Program-made: the position numbers and the translations under genes | The notes under the pieces: model-generated | Seen by the model: only the letters and a program-made list of their open reading frames with translations | Told to the model about the DNA's origin: nothing | Databases searched by the model: none | Part shown: piece by piece, positions 28,439-37,265 of the stretch | How the letters are laid out: each line of letters opens with the position of its first letter | Numbering within the stretch: position 1 is the stretch's first letter | NCBI RefSeq assembly: GCF_019754945.1 | Contig: NZ_JAEUWU010000003.1 | Coordinates: forward strand, 186,001-250,000 | Source: Corynebacterium pseudokroppenstedtii | GTDB lineage: Bacteria > Actinomycetota > Actinomycetes > Mycobacteriales > Mycobacteriaceae | Length of the DNA stretch: 64,000 nucleotides | Direction: 5' to 3'

Positions 28439-30361
28439 GTGAGCCATCCAGAGTTTCGCAATGTTGCCATTGTCGCCCACGTTGACCATGGTAAAACCAC
28501 ACTTGTTGATGCCATGCTTCAGCAGTCAGGCGTGTTCGGCGATCATGACGAGGTCGTCGACCGGGTCATGGACTCGGGGGATTTGGAGAAGGAAAAGGGC
28601 ATCACCATCCTCGCCAAGAATACGGCTATCCATCGCAAGGGGATGGGCAAAGATGGCACCGATTTGATTATCAACGTCATCGACACCCCCGGCCACGCCG
28701 ACTTCGGTGGTGAGGTTGAGCGCGGACTGTCCATGGTTGACGGTGTTGTCCTCCTTATCGACGCTTCCGAGGGGCCGCTTCCTCAGACGCGTTTCGTGTT
28801 GGGCAAAGCGCTGGAAGCGAAGATGCCCGTCATCATCGTCGTCAATAAAACCGACCGTCCCGACGCTCGTATCGACGAGGTTGTCGACGAAGCCCAGGAC
28901 CTTTTGCTCGAACTGGCCGCGTCCTTGGACGATCCGGAGGCGCAGGAAGCCGCCGAAAAGAACCTGGAGCTGCCTGTTCTTTATGCGTCCGGTCGCGCCG
29001 GGAAGGCGTCCACGGAGAACCCCGGCAACGGCAATGTCCCGGAGGCCGAGGATCTGCAGGACCTTTTCAACGTGTTGTATGACGTGTTGCCGGAGCCCTC
29101 TGCTGAGATCGACGCTCCTCTGCAGGCACACGTCACCAACTTGGACTCCTCCTCGTTCCTGGGGCGTATCGGCCTCGTGCGCGTGTTCCGCGGCATCCTG
29201 AAGAAGGGCCAGCAGGTCGCCTGGATCCACCACGATAGCGACGGCAACCCGCACACCAAGACCGCGAAAATTTCGGAACTTCTGCGCCAGGACGGCGTGA
29301 AGCGCGTCCCCACCGACCAGGTCATCGCCGGCGACATCGGAGCCGTCGCTGGTATCGACGAAATCATGATTGGCGACACCCTCGCGGATCCAGAGCACCC
29401 CGAGGCAATGCCACCGATCACCGTCGACGAGCCAGCGATCTCGATGACCATCGGTGTCAACACCTCGCCCTTGGCCGGTCGTGGTGGCGGTGACAAGCTC
29501 ACCGCTCGGCTGGTGAAGTCCCGTCTGGAGCAAGAACTCATCGGTAACGTCTCGTTAAAAGTCTTGCCGACCGAGCGCCCAGATGCGTGGGAAGTTCAAG
29601 GCCGAGGCGAAATGGCACTATCCGTGCTGGTCGAAACCATGCGCCGCGAAGGCTTCGAGCTGACCGTCGGCAAGCCACAAGTGGTGACCCGCACTATCGA
29701 CGGCACACTGCATGAGCCCTTTGAGCACCTCGTTATCGATGTTCCGTCGGAGCATCAAGGTGCCGTCACACAGCTCATGGCCTCGCGTAAGGGCACGATG
29801 CTGTCCATGGACAACGGTGCTGGCGGATGGATCCGCATGGAATACTCCGTGCCTGCCCGTGGGCTCATCGGATTCCGGACCACGTTCATGACGGAAACCC
29901 GGGGTACGGGTATCGCGAACTCCTACAGCGACGGGTACAAGCCGTGGGCCGGCGATATTAAGGACCGGGCGTCGGGATCCTTGGTCGCTGACCGCGCCGG
30001 GCAGATCACCGCCTACGCCTTGCAGCAGCTGGCGGACCGGGGTCAGTTCTTCGTCGAACCTGGTGTTGAGGCCTATGAAGGCATGGTTGTTGGCGCGAAT
30101 AACCGCGAAGAAGACATGGACGTCAACATCACCAAGGAAAAGAAGCTGACCAACATGCGCTCCGCGACGGCGGAAACGACGGTCACGCTGGCCAAAGCGC
30201 ATACCCTTTCTTTGGACGAGGCCATGGAATTCTGTGGTGGCGACGAATGCGTCGAGGTCACACCGAAGAACATCCGTGTGCGTAAGGTGATCTTGGACGC
30301 CAAAGAGCGAGGACGTGCTGCTGCGCACGCTAAGCAGAAAGCGAAGCAGGGTAAGAAATAA
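28439..30361 (+). CDS. typA: GTPase TypA/BipA
   Basis: A 640-residue translational GTPase acting on the ribosome under stress and during 50S assembly. G1 AHVDHGKTT at 13-21; switch region EKEKGITILAKNTAI; G3 DTPGHADFGGEVER; G4 NKTDRPDAR; then domain II, EF-G-like domains III/V and the BipA-specific C-terminal domain, ending in a Lys/Ala-rich tail. GTG 28439 is chosen: AGGAGA lies 9 nt upstream and the protein aligns from VSHPEFRNVAIVAHVDHGKT; the 25 codons open upstream are not family-like. It is divergent from cobN. Confidence 0.96.
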   Translation: MSHPEFRNVAIVAHVDHGKTTLVDAMLQQSGVFGDHDEVVDRVMDSGDLEKEKGITILAKNTAIHRKGMGKDGTDLIINVIDTPGHADFGGEVERGLSMVDGVVLLIDASEGPLPQTRFVLGKALEAKMPVIIVVNKTDRPDARIDEVVDEAQDLLLELAASLDDPEAQEAAEKNLELPVLYASGRAGKASTENPGNGNVPEAEDLQDLFNVLYDVLPEPSAEIDAPLQAHVTNLDSSSFLGRIGLVRVFRGILKKGQQVAWIHHDSDGNPHTKTAKISELLRQDGVKRVPTDQVIAGDIGAVAGIDEIMIGDTLADPEHPEAMPPITVDEPAISMTIGVNTSPLAGRGGGDKLTARLVKSRLEQELIGNVSLKVLPTERPDAWEVQGRGEMALSVLVETMRREGFELTVGKPQVVTRTIDGTLHEPFEHLVIDVPSEHQGAVTQLMASRKGTMLSMDNGAGGWIRMEYSVPARGLIGFRTTFMTETRGTGIANSYSDGYKPWAGDIKDRASGSLVADRAGQITAYALQQLADRGQFFVEPGVEAYEGMVVGANNREEDMDVNITKEKKLTNMRSATAETTVTLAKAHTLSLDEAMEFCGGDECVEVTPKNIRVRKVILDAKERGRAAAHAKQKAKQGKK

Positions 30362-30391
30362 CGACGGTGGCCTTTATGGCCGCGATGGACA

Positions 30392-32434
30392 ATGAACACA
30401 ACGCGTAAACGACATCGATCCACCATGCGGGTGCGCTCTTATGCTCACCCGTGTGGTGTGATGTCCACTGCCGTGAGGGCGGTCGTGGCCACGGGCGTTG
30501 CTGTGGGGGTTGCGTCCACATCATTACTGGCCGGGTGTAGCGCGCGCCCCGGGTCGGCGCCCGTCGTCAATTCCGGCGACGGGAATAAAAACAATGCCGA
30601 CACCGTGTCCCAGCAGTCGGAAAAAATTACGTTTGCGGTCAGTGATGTCAGCCCGGGGTTTAATCCGCATTTGGTTTCCGACGACACCCCGTTGGTCGAT
30701 CACATGGCCTCACTGGTGCTGCCCAGCCCGTTCGTCGAAAAAGATGACGGTGAACTGGAGCTGAACCAGGACCTGCTTGATTCTGCCGACGTGGTGGAAG
30801 GCAATGGGGGAGCATCGTCAGCATCGACGCCATCATCAGAATCGTCGGCGCCTTCTGAGGCAGCGTCGTCTCAGCCGTTTACGGTGCGTTATACGATCGC
30901 GTCGGATGCGCAGTGGTCGGACGGCACTCCGATCACGGGAGCCGACTTTGAGTATTTGTGGAAGCAAATGATCTCGCAGCCTGGGGTGGAAGACCCGGCG
31001 GGGTATGAAGCGATCAGCAGCGTGACCTCGACGGAGAGTGGCCATCAGGTAGACGTGCATTTTGATCGGCCGTACGTGGCGTGGCGGTCGCTGTTCACTA
31101 ACCTGCTGCCCAGCCACCTGTACCGCTCATCCAGTAATTTCCAAACGATGTTGAGGGACTCGGTCCCTGTCTCGGGCAACCGGTTTTCGGTGGAGTCGAT
31201 TGATAGTGGCCGTGGCATTGTGACACTGGTGCGCAATGACCGCTATTGGGGAAGCAACCTCGCGAAGACGGACAAGATCGTCCTCCAGGCCCAGGATAAT
31301 GCTGCTGAGGCTGCGGAAATGTTGCGCAATGGCCAGGTCCAGGGGGCTGCGTTGCGTCCGAAAGCAACCACGCAGCTGTCGCTGGATTCGGTGCCGCATT
31401 CTGTGGTGCAGCTGTCGCCGAAAAACCGGTACCTCATGTTGTCGCTGAACACGGCCGCCCCGCATATGGATGATGTGGGGGAGCGCGCGCGGATACTCAA
31501 CAGTGTGGATAGGGATACCGTTGCCCGCATCGCCGGGGAGCGGATGGAAGTGAGCGCACCGCATGATGAGGCCACGATTTCGGGCACCTCTGTTCCCGGG
31601 TCGGAGTCCGCATTCCCATCGTTATCCAGGCCTTTCCGGATCGCCGTTGATCAGTCGGATGACGCCGCAGTGACGGCCGCGCGCACGGTGGCGGACCAGC
31701 TCACCCAGGCCGGTTTTCCCGCGAAAGCGCTTGTTATGCCGGCGCTGGGCATCGTCGAATCTGTCCTCCCTCTCGGCCTTGCCGACGCGACCGTTGCATG
31801 GCAATCGGGTGATACCACCGCATCCGCGTTAGCCAGCCACTACGGCTGCACGTCGGCTGATCGCCCGTCGAGAGAGATGGATTCCGATAAGAGTTCGGAG
31901 TTGATGGAGCCGGAGAGTTCAACGCCGTCATCGCCATCGTCTGAACCACAACCGACGTCGGATAGTGCCGCGCCTAGTGCCACGGATACCGGGGACGCAC
32001 GCAAGTCTATAGAGAAAAAGTACGCCCGAGCAGCCAATATGTCGGGGTTGTGTGATCCGGAGATCGATACCCAGGTGAGGGAAGCCGCCGAGGGGTTCGC
32101 CGATGTCAATGACACGAAGCAGAAGGTCATTGAGAAGGTGAACTCCCAGGCCGTTAGCCTTGCTCTCCTCCAAGACACCGAAGTATTCGCGACGACGCCG
32201 GCCCTGGAGGCCCCTCGTTTGCCACTGAAGTCGGGCGAGCTCCCGACGACGGAACGCGGCGGAATTTTTGTCACTGCGCCGCTGTGGACGCGGAACGAGG
32301 ACTACTCGGTGCTCCAGCCCGGTAGCGGTCCGACTACCGACAACAAAGGCGATACGGACGGCGAGAAGAAGAACGACAACGATAAAGCAGACGAGAACAA
32401 GGACGACAAGGAGGATGCCTCCAGTAATGAGTGA
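30392..32434 (+). CDS. lpqW: LpqW-like lipoprotein of the peptide-binding (SBP_bac_5) fold
   Basis: A 680-residue lipoprotein with lipobox LLAGC (Cys about 49 from this start), then an oligopeptide-binding-protein fold: ITFAVSDVSPGFNPHLVSDDTP, FTVRYTIASDAQWSDGTPITGADFEYLWKQMISQPG, RYLMLSLNTAAPHMDDVGERARILNSVDRD. The typA-lpqW-mshB order is that of mycobacteria, where LpqW steers PIM/LAM synthesis, and no permease genes are nearby, so a transport role is unlikely. Two Ser/Pro/Glu-rich inserts (about 135-160 and 490-535) and a C-terminal Asp/Lys/Asn tail are unusual. The start is uncertain: ATG 30392, 30425 and 30461 all lack strong ribosome sites. It overlaps mshB by 8 nt. Confidence 0.83.
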   Translation: MNTTRKRHRSTMRVRSYAHPCGVMSTAVRAVVATGVAVGVASTSLLAGCSARPGSAPVVNSGDGNKNNADTVSQQSEKITFAVSDVSPGFNPHLVSDDTPLVDHMASLVLPSPFVEKDDGELELNQDLLDSADVVEGNGGASSASTPSSESSAPSEAASSQPFTVRYTIASDAQWSDGTPITGADFEYLWKQMISQPGVEDPAGYEAISSVTSTESGHQVDVHFDRPYVAWRSLFTNLLPSHLYRSSSNFQTMLRDSVPVSGNRFSVESIDSGRGIVTLVRNDRYWGSNLAKTDKIVLQAQDNAAEAAEMLRNGQVQGAALRPKATTQLSLDSVPHSVVQLSPKNRYLMLSLNTAAPHMDDVGERARILNSVDRDTVARIAGERMEVSAPHDEATISGTSVPGSESAFPSLSRPFRIAVDQSDDAAVTAARTVADQLTQAGFPAKALVMPALGIVESVLPLGLADATVAWQSGDTTASALASHYGCTSADRPSREMDSDKSSELMEPESSTPSSPSSEPQPTSDSAAPSATDTGDARKSIEKKYARAANMSGLCDPEIDTQVREAAEGFADVNDTKQKVIEKVNSQAVSLALLQDTEVFATTPALEAPRLPLKSGELPTTERGGIFVTAPLWTRNEDYSVLQPGSGPTTDNKGDTDGEKKNDNDKADENKDDKEDASSNE

Positions 32435-33620
32435 TTTGCGTGGCCTCCGAGTGATGGCCGTTCATGCCCATCCTGACGACGAAGCCCTGTGGACGGGGGG
32501 ATTGTTAGCGCACCTGTCCCGGCGCGGCGCTGATGTTCGCGTGGTCACGTGTACGTTGGGGGAGCAAGGTGAGGTCATTGGAGAGCCGATGCAGGGCCTC
32601 ATTGCTGATGAAGCCGATATGTTGGGCGGCTTTCGTTATCGGGAGCTCGAGGATTCGCTCCGCATCCTGGGGGTGAATGGTGTTCACCATCGCCCCTGTG
32701 TGTTGGGCGGTGTGGGCCGCTGGCGGGACTCGGGGATGGTGGGAACGCCGTCGGCGGACCATCCTCGTGCATTCGTGAAGTCGGGGCAGCAAGCTGTTGA
32801 CGCGCTCAAGGCCCTGATGAGCGACTTCTGCCCCGACATCGTGGTCACCTATGGGTCTGATGGTGGCTACGGGCATCCCGATCATATCCGTGCTCATGAG
32901 ATCACTCATGCGGCTGTTGCAGAGCTGCCCCATGGGTCCGCACCTGAATTAGGTGGCGATGATGAGGATCTGTTTTCTGCCGTGCTGGCCCGCCGTCACG
33001 GTGGCCGCGAGACTTCTGCGGACCACGGCATTCCGGATCCCGTTATTCTCTGGGCAGTCCGTGGCGAAACAGCTCTCAAACAGGCGGGACGTGCGATCTC
33101 CCGTATTCCCGATGGATGGGTTTCTCCCAGCGGGATGGAATTCAGTTTTGTCGACGACGCTGCGAGGGCCGTCGACTCTACGTCCCCGGAGAAAACCCCG
33201 GCCAAGATCACTGAGCCAGATCTTGCCTTCGTCCCCGACGATCTGGTGGACCTTGCAGTGCAGTTAAGTGATGCGGATATCGAGGCGCAAGCGAACGCGA
33301 TGGCTGCTCACGCCACGCAATTGTGGATCGCCGATGGTCGGCAGAGCTGGACGAACCCTGAGTCCGCTTGGGCTGTCAGCGACTCCACTGTGGCTCCGAA
33401 GGTATTTGCACTGTCCAACCGTATTACTCAACCGCTGATGAGAGAAGAACACTATGTGGTGGCGTACGGTGGAAGCGGCCCGTGGGCGAAGACCACTCCT
33501 GCCCCCTCCGCGTATGATTCCTCAGTCGTGCGCGCACGAGGACGGAGCGCGTTTTCATTAGATCAGACAGATGAGGGAGCAGAGCACGATACATCCGAGC
33601 AGTCTGGTCAGCGTCGATAA
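32427..33620 (+). CDS. mshB: GlcNAc-inositol deacetylase (mycothiol synthesis)
   Basis: It deacetylates GlcNAc-Ins to GlcN-Ins, the second dedicated step towards mycothiol. The zinc site is HAHPDDEALWTGGLLAHLSRRGADV (about 12-36; His, Asp-Asp), with third ligand and catalytic region VVTYGSDGGYGHPDHIRAHEITH. The deacetylase fold LVRVVTCTLGEQGE-like segment and YRELEDSLRILGV are typical. 397 residues is longer than the usual 300; the extra is at the C-terminus (about 330-397) plus a loop with Ser/Thr. ATG 32427 has an excellent ribosome site AAGGAGGAT (32408-32416) inside lpqW. Confidence 0.93.
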   Translation: MSDLRGLRVMAVHAHPDDEALWTGGLLAHLSRRGADVRVVTCTLGEQGEVIGEPMQGLIADEADMLGGFRYRELEDSLRILGVNGVHHRPCVLGGVGRWRDSGMVGTPSADHPRAFVKSGQQAVDALKALMSDFCPDIVVTYGSDGGYGHPDHIRAHEITHAAVAELPHGSAPELGGDDEDLFSAVLARRHGGRETSADHGIPDPVILWAVRGETALKQAGRAISRIPDGWVSPSGMEFSFVDDAARAVDSTSPEKTPAKITEPDLAFVPDDLVDLAVQLSDADIEAQANAMAAHATQLWIADGRQSWTNPESAWAVSDSTVAPKVFALSNRITQPLMREEHYVVAYGGSGPWAKTTPAPSAYDSSVVRARGRSAFSLDQTDEGAEHDTSEQSGQRR

Positions 33621-33633
33621 GCGGGGAAGAACT

Positions 33634-34146
33634 ATGGAAAAACATTGGGGAGACCCCAACCATTCTCAGCCGCGTGAAGACGTGAGCAAGGGTGAACGCA
33701 TTGCAGGCATCACCTGGTTGACCGTCGGGTCTGTGCTGTCCTTCTTCTTGGAAATGGTGTACCTGGGCAGCCGAATCACCATCGGCGGCCACACCTATCC
33801 GTTCCCCTACATGATTCTCATCGCAGCCGGCTTCAACTATGTCCTCGGGACGACGGCGCTGCTGTGGACGAAAAAATTGACGTGGGCCAGCATCCCCGGT
33901 GTGACCTGGATCGTGCTCTACTTCATTGCCGTCACGTGGCCGTCGCTGCCGGGAACGCGGGGAACAACGTGGATCGTGCCCAACCTCGTGGGAGTCCTGT
34001 TCATGATCGCCGGTGTTGCGGGCGCGGCGTGGCCGCTGATGAGGTCGGTGGTCTCGTCGATGGATCAGGTCAATCCACCTCCGCCCACCACGACGACGGG
34101 TGGCAAACGTCCCAAGGAGAAAAATAACCCCACAAAGAAAAAGTAA
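33634..34146 (+). CDS. four-helix membrane protein downstream of mshB (Rv1171-like position)
   Basis: A 170-residue membrane protein with four hydrophobic segments: GERIAGITWLTVGSVLSFFLEMVYLG, YMILIAAGFNYVLGTTALLW, WASIPGVTWIVLYFIAVTW and GTTWIVPNLVGVLFMIAGVAGAAW. A Pro/Thr-rich, Lys-rich cytoplasmic tail follows. ATG 33634 is preceded by GGGGAAGAACT, 13 nt after the mshB stop, so it is likely in the same unit. Mycobacteria have a conserved membrane protein of unknown role at this position; the function is unknown. Confidence 0.8.
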   Translation: MEKHWGDPNHSQPREDVSKGERIAGITWLTVGSVLSFFLEMVYLGSRITIGGHTYPFPYMILIAAGFNYVLGTTALLWTKKLTWASIPGVTWIVLYFIAVTWPSLPGTRGTTWIVPNLVGVLFMIAGVAGAAWPLMRSVVSSMDQVNPPPPTTTTGGKRPKEKNNPTKKK

Positions 34147-34390
34147 ATAGCCTGGTAGTGGCCATAAAACACTGCCCCCACAGACGAAAAGTAGACAGAT
34201 AGGTTCATTTTTTGTTTGACGCGTGGCATCATGGAACCGCTTGACGACATTGGGTGCCCCCTGATCCCAGTTCGGACAACTAGAACAGGTATGGCAAGAC
34301 CAGCCACGGCGCAACGATCCGACGGTGACGACGTCGCAACGCTGCACAACAGGAAGACAACGGGAAGAAAAGGCGAAAGAGGAGGAGACT

Positions 34391-34708
34391 ATGGCTTACA
34401 CCATCGCGGAACCCTGCGTTGACGTGAAGGATAAGGCATGTGTTGAGGAATGCCCGGTTGACTGCATCTACGAGGGTGTTCGCAGTTTGTACATCCACCC
34501 CGACGAATGTGTCGATTGCGGGGCGTGCGAACCGGTGTGCCCCGTGGAAGCGATCTTTTACGAGGACGACGTCCCCGATGAGTGGATCGACTACAACGAC
34601 GCGAACGCCGCGTTTTTCGACGATCTCGGATCGCCGGGTGGTGCTGCCCGGCTGGGGCCACAGGATTTCGACGCGCCCCTCGTCGCAGAGCTTCCGCCGC
34701 AAGCCTAG
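34391..34708 (+). CDS. fdxC: 7Fe-type ferredoxin
   Basis: A 105-residue electron carrier. The cluster ligands are [21 protein letters not shown] and [21 protein letters not shown], the pattern of the 3Fe-4S/4Fe-4S ferredoxins of actinobacteria, with the acidic C-terminus [21 protein letters not shown] 34391 follows GAGGAGACT; upstream in-frame codons are rejected. In corynebacteria this gene precedes dapC, as here. The upstream 240 bases contain two TTGAC elements (34216 and 34241) that may be -35 boxes. Confidence 0.94.
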   Translation: MAYTIAEPCVDVKDKACVEECPVDCIYEGVRSLYIHPDECVDCGACEPVCPVEAIFYEDDVPDEWIDYNDANAAFFDDLGSPGGAARLGPQDFDAPLVAELPPQA

Positions 34709-34828
34709 GATTTCACTCGGGTTCCCGAACGCTATTGTTGGGATAGTATCTGGCTGTCCGATGATCGTATTTTTCTTCCTGTACACTCGCGTCCCTGTGT
34801 CGCGTCCGTTTCTGCTGTGAGGCTTTGT

Positions 34829-35977
34829 ATGGCGCACCCGCCCCGTATTGTTCGTTCGTCTTTGCTTCCGGATTTCCCGTGGGATTCCCTCGCGGATGCT
34901 CGCGCGAAGGCCGAATCTCACCCGGATGGGTTCATCAACTTGTCGATGGGAACACCCGTCGATCCGGTGTCTCCTGCTGCTCAGCTGGGCCTGGCAGAAA
35001 ATTCTGGGGCTCCCGGCTATCCGCAAACCGTCGGCACGCAGGAGTTAAGGCAGACCATTGTCGAGGCGATGACTCGTCGCTACGGCATCATCCCGCTTGA
35101 TCCTGAGCGGCAGGTATTGCCGGTGATCGGGACGAAGGAAGCTATTGCGTGGCTGCCATATCTTTTGGGGTTGGGCGAAGGGCACACCGTCGTGATCCCG
35201 GAGCTCGCCTACCCGACCTATGAGGTCGGTGCGTTGTTGGCGGGGGCGTCGATTGTCCGGGCGGATTCCACATTCCAGCTTGGCCCGCAGGCGCCGACGC
35301 TGATGTACATCAATTCGCCATCAAACCCGACGGGCAAGGTCTTGGGCCTTGAGCACCTACGGAAAGTTGTGTCCTGGGCTCGGGAACGTGACGTCATCGT
35401 CGTCTCTGATGAGTGTTACCTCGGCCTGGGCTGGACGACGAATGCCAACGGTGTTCGTGGTGAACGGCCCACGCAACCGGTGTCTCTTTTGCATCCCGAT
35501 GTGTGCGATGGGGATACCACCAACCTGATTGCGGTTCATTCGCTCTCGAAGACGTCGAACATGGCATCGTATCGCTCGGGCTGGTTGGCGGGCGACGAGA
35601 AGCTCATCCACGAGCTGCTGGCTGTCCGCAAGCACGCGGGGTTCATGGTCCCTCAGCCGATTCAGGCCGCCACTGTTGCCGCTTTGAAGGATGACGGCTT
35701 TGAGCAGCTCCAGCGGGAGATTTACCGGAACCGTCGTGAGATCCTTGCCGCGGCTCTTCGCGACGCTGGTTTTACTATCGACAATTCCGAGGCTGGCCTG
35801 TACCTGTGGTCCACTCGCGACGAGCCGTGCCGAGACACCGTCGATTGGTTTGCAGAGCGTGGGATCCTCGTGGCCCCGGGCGAGTTCTATGGCCCGAAAG
35901 GTGTGAAGCACGTCCGCGTTGCCCTGACGGGCACCGATGACCAGATCACCGCTGCAGCCCAGCGGATCGCGGGGTAG
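34829..35977 (+). CDS. dapC: succinyldiaminopimelate transaminase
   Basis: A PLP-dependent class I/II aminotransferase forming N-succinyl-LL-diaminopimelate in the succinylase branch of lysine and murein synthesis. 382 residues. PLP site HSLSKTSNMASYRSGW with Lys about 241; SPSNPTGKVL, VVSDECYLGLGW and the arginine near RVALTG are family features. ATG 34829 has GAGG seven bases upstream; GTG 34817 is an in-frame alternative adding 4 residues. It lies 120 bp after fdxC on the same strand. Confidence 0.93.
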   Translation: MAHPPRIVRSSLLPDFPWDSLADARAKAESHPDGFINLSMGTPVDPVSPAAQLGLAENSGAPGYPQTVGTQELRQTIVEAMTRRYGIIPLDPERQVLPVIGTKEAIAWLPYLLGLGEGHTVVIPELAYPTYEVGALLAGASIVRADSTFQLGPQAPTLMYINSPSNPTGKVLGLEHLRKVVSWARERDVIVVSDECYLGLGWTTNANGVRGERPTQPVSLLHPDVCDGDTTNLIAVHSLSKTSNMASYRSGWLAGDEKLIHELLAVRKHAGFMVPQPIQAATVAALKDDGFEQLQREIYRNRREILAAALRDAGFTIDNSEAGLYLWSTRDEPCRDTVDWFAERGILVAPGEFYGPKGVKHVRVALTGTDDQITAAAQRIAG

Positions 35978-35986
35978 AGGTAGAGG

Positions 35987-36187
35987 TCACCAGCGCCCTG
36001 ACCGGTCCCTCCACACCCGCAGCCCGAGCCCCACGACCAAGCTGATCATCACGATCGCAGCGATAATTTTTACCGCGGTGTAGGGGACGAATGCACACGC
36101 CACGCACACCACCAGCACAACAATCAGACTGGTTGTTTGTGCTCGGTCTAATTCAGTGGGGCGTGGGGGCTTAGTTTGCTTCGCCAT
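35987..36187 (-). CDS. small two-helix membrane protein
   Basis: A 66-residue protein starting MAKQTKPPRPTELDRAQ, then a single long or paired hydrophobic segment TTSLIVVLVVCVACAFVPYTAVKIIAAIVMISLVVGLGLRV, ending in Arg-rich WRDRSGRW. Its orientation is opposite dapC (9-nt gap) and the same as dapD, which starts upstream on the minus strand; it may be the end of the dapD unit (gap 22 nt). Not recognised beyond that. Confidence 0.65.
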   Translation of the reverse strand: MAKQTKPPRPTELDRAQTTSLIVVLVVCVACAFVPYTAVKIIAAIVMISLVVGLGLRVWRDRSGRW

Positions 36188-36209
36188 GTTTTTCAAAACT
36201 CTTTATGGC

Positions 36210-37199
36210 TTAATTCGCGTGAAGGTCGTCGTTCAGTGTCACCGTGGAGGACTGCCATGCAACGGCCTCCACGGATCCCGACAGGGAATTGCGGCGGAAC
36301 AAGATGTTGTTCGCACCGGAGAGCTGAGCGGCCTTAATCGGTGAGCTGTCTTTCAGCCCCATCGCGTCTGCAACAGGCCCGCGGGCAACGACCTTAGTGC
36401 CGTAGGTGATGTACAGCCCGGCTTCGACAACACAGTCATTACCGAGGGAAATCCCGACACCGGAGTTGGCGCCCAGGAGGCAGCGCTGCCCAATAGAGAT
36501 GACCTCTTTGCCGCCGCCGGACAGCGTCCCCATGATGGATGCTCCACCGCCGATATCGGTGCCGTCATCAACGACGACGCCGCCGGAAATACGTCCCTCC
36601 ACCATGGAGTGTCCGAGTGTTCCGGCGTTGAAGTTGACGAAGCCCTCGTGCATGACCGTGGTGCCGGGCGCTAAGTGTGCCCCCAGGCGGACGCGGTCGG
36701 CGTCGCCAATTCGGACACCGCTGGGCATGACGTAATCCACCATGCGCGGGAATTTATCCACGGAAAATACGGTGACGGGGCCGCGGGTTGATAGCCGCGC
36801 GCGCGTCGATTCGAAGTTTTCGGTGGAGCAGGGGCCGTAATTCGTCCACACGACGTTGGTCAACTTGCCGAAGATTCCCTCCACGTTCACGGTGTGGGGG
36901 CGTGCGATGCGGTGAGATAAAAGGTGAAGGCGCAGGTAGGCGTCGTAAGCATCGGTCGGCGGGGTTGAGAGGTCTTTAATCTGAGTGCGGATCGCGACGC
37001 GACGCACGTGGCGATCTTCGTCGCTGTGTGCCGCCGCAGCGAGTTCCTCGGGGGCTTTGGAACCGAGCTCAGTGGTGGTGGTTTCGCTGATGTCGTCGCT
37101 GAGGGACGGGGATGGGAACCACGAATCCAGCACGATTCCGTCGTCGGTGATGGTGGCAAGACCATCGGCAACGGCACCTGTAGTTAAAAATGAAGTCAT
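36210..37199 (-). CDS. dapD: tetrahydrodipicolinate N-succinyltransferase
   Basis: It transfers succinyl from succinyl-CoA to tetrahydrodipicolinate, the first step of the succinylase diaminopimelate route. A 329-residue actinobacterial-type DapD. The left-handed beta-helix hexapeptide repeats are clear: [61 protein letters not shown], then [26 protein letters not shown]. The N-terminal domain is [20 protein letters not shown] 37199 is chosen; the frame continues only to a TTG. DapC, DapD and DapE are all within 6 kb. Confidence 0.94.
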   Translation of the reverse strand: MTSFLTTGAVADGLATITDDGIVLDSWFPSPSLSDDISETTTTELGSKAPEELAAAAHSDEDRHVRRVAIRTQIKDLSTPPTDAYDAYLRLHLLSHRIARPHTVNVEGIFGKLTNVVWTNYGPCSTENFESTRARLSTRGPVTVFSVDKFPRMVDYVMPSGVRIGDADRVRLGAHLAPGTTVMHEGFVNFNAGTLGHSMVEGRISGGVVVDDGTDIGGGASIMGTLSGGGKEVISIGQRCLLGANSGVGISLGNDCVVEAGLYITYGTKVVARGPVADAMGLKDSSPIKAAQLSGANNILFRRNSLSGSVEAVAWQSSTVTLNDDLHAN

Positions 37200-37265
37200 A
37201 GGGGCCACAATACCCAAGCGGTGCGACGTACGACGCCGAGGTGCGCAGTGGCCCCGGTGAAGCGT

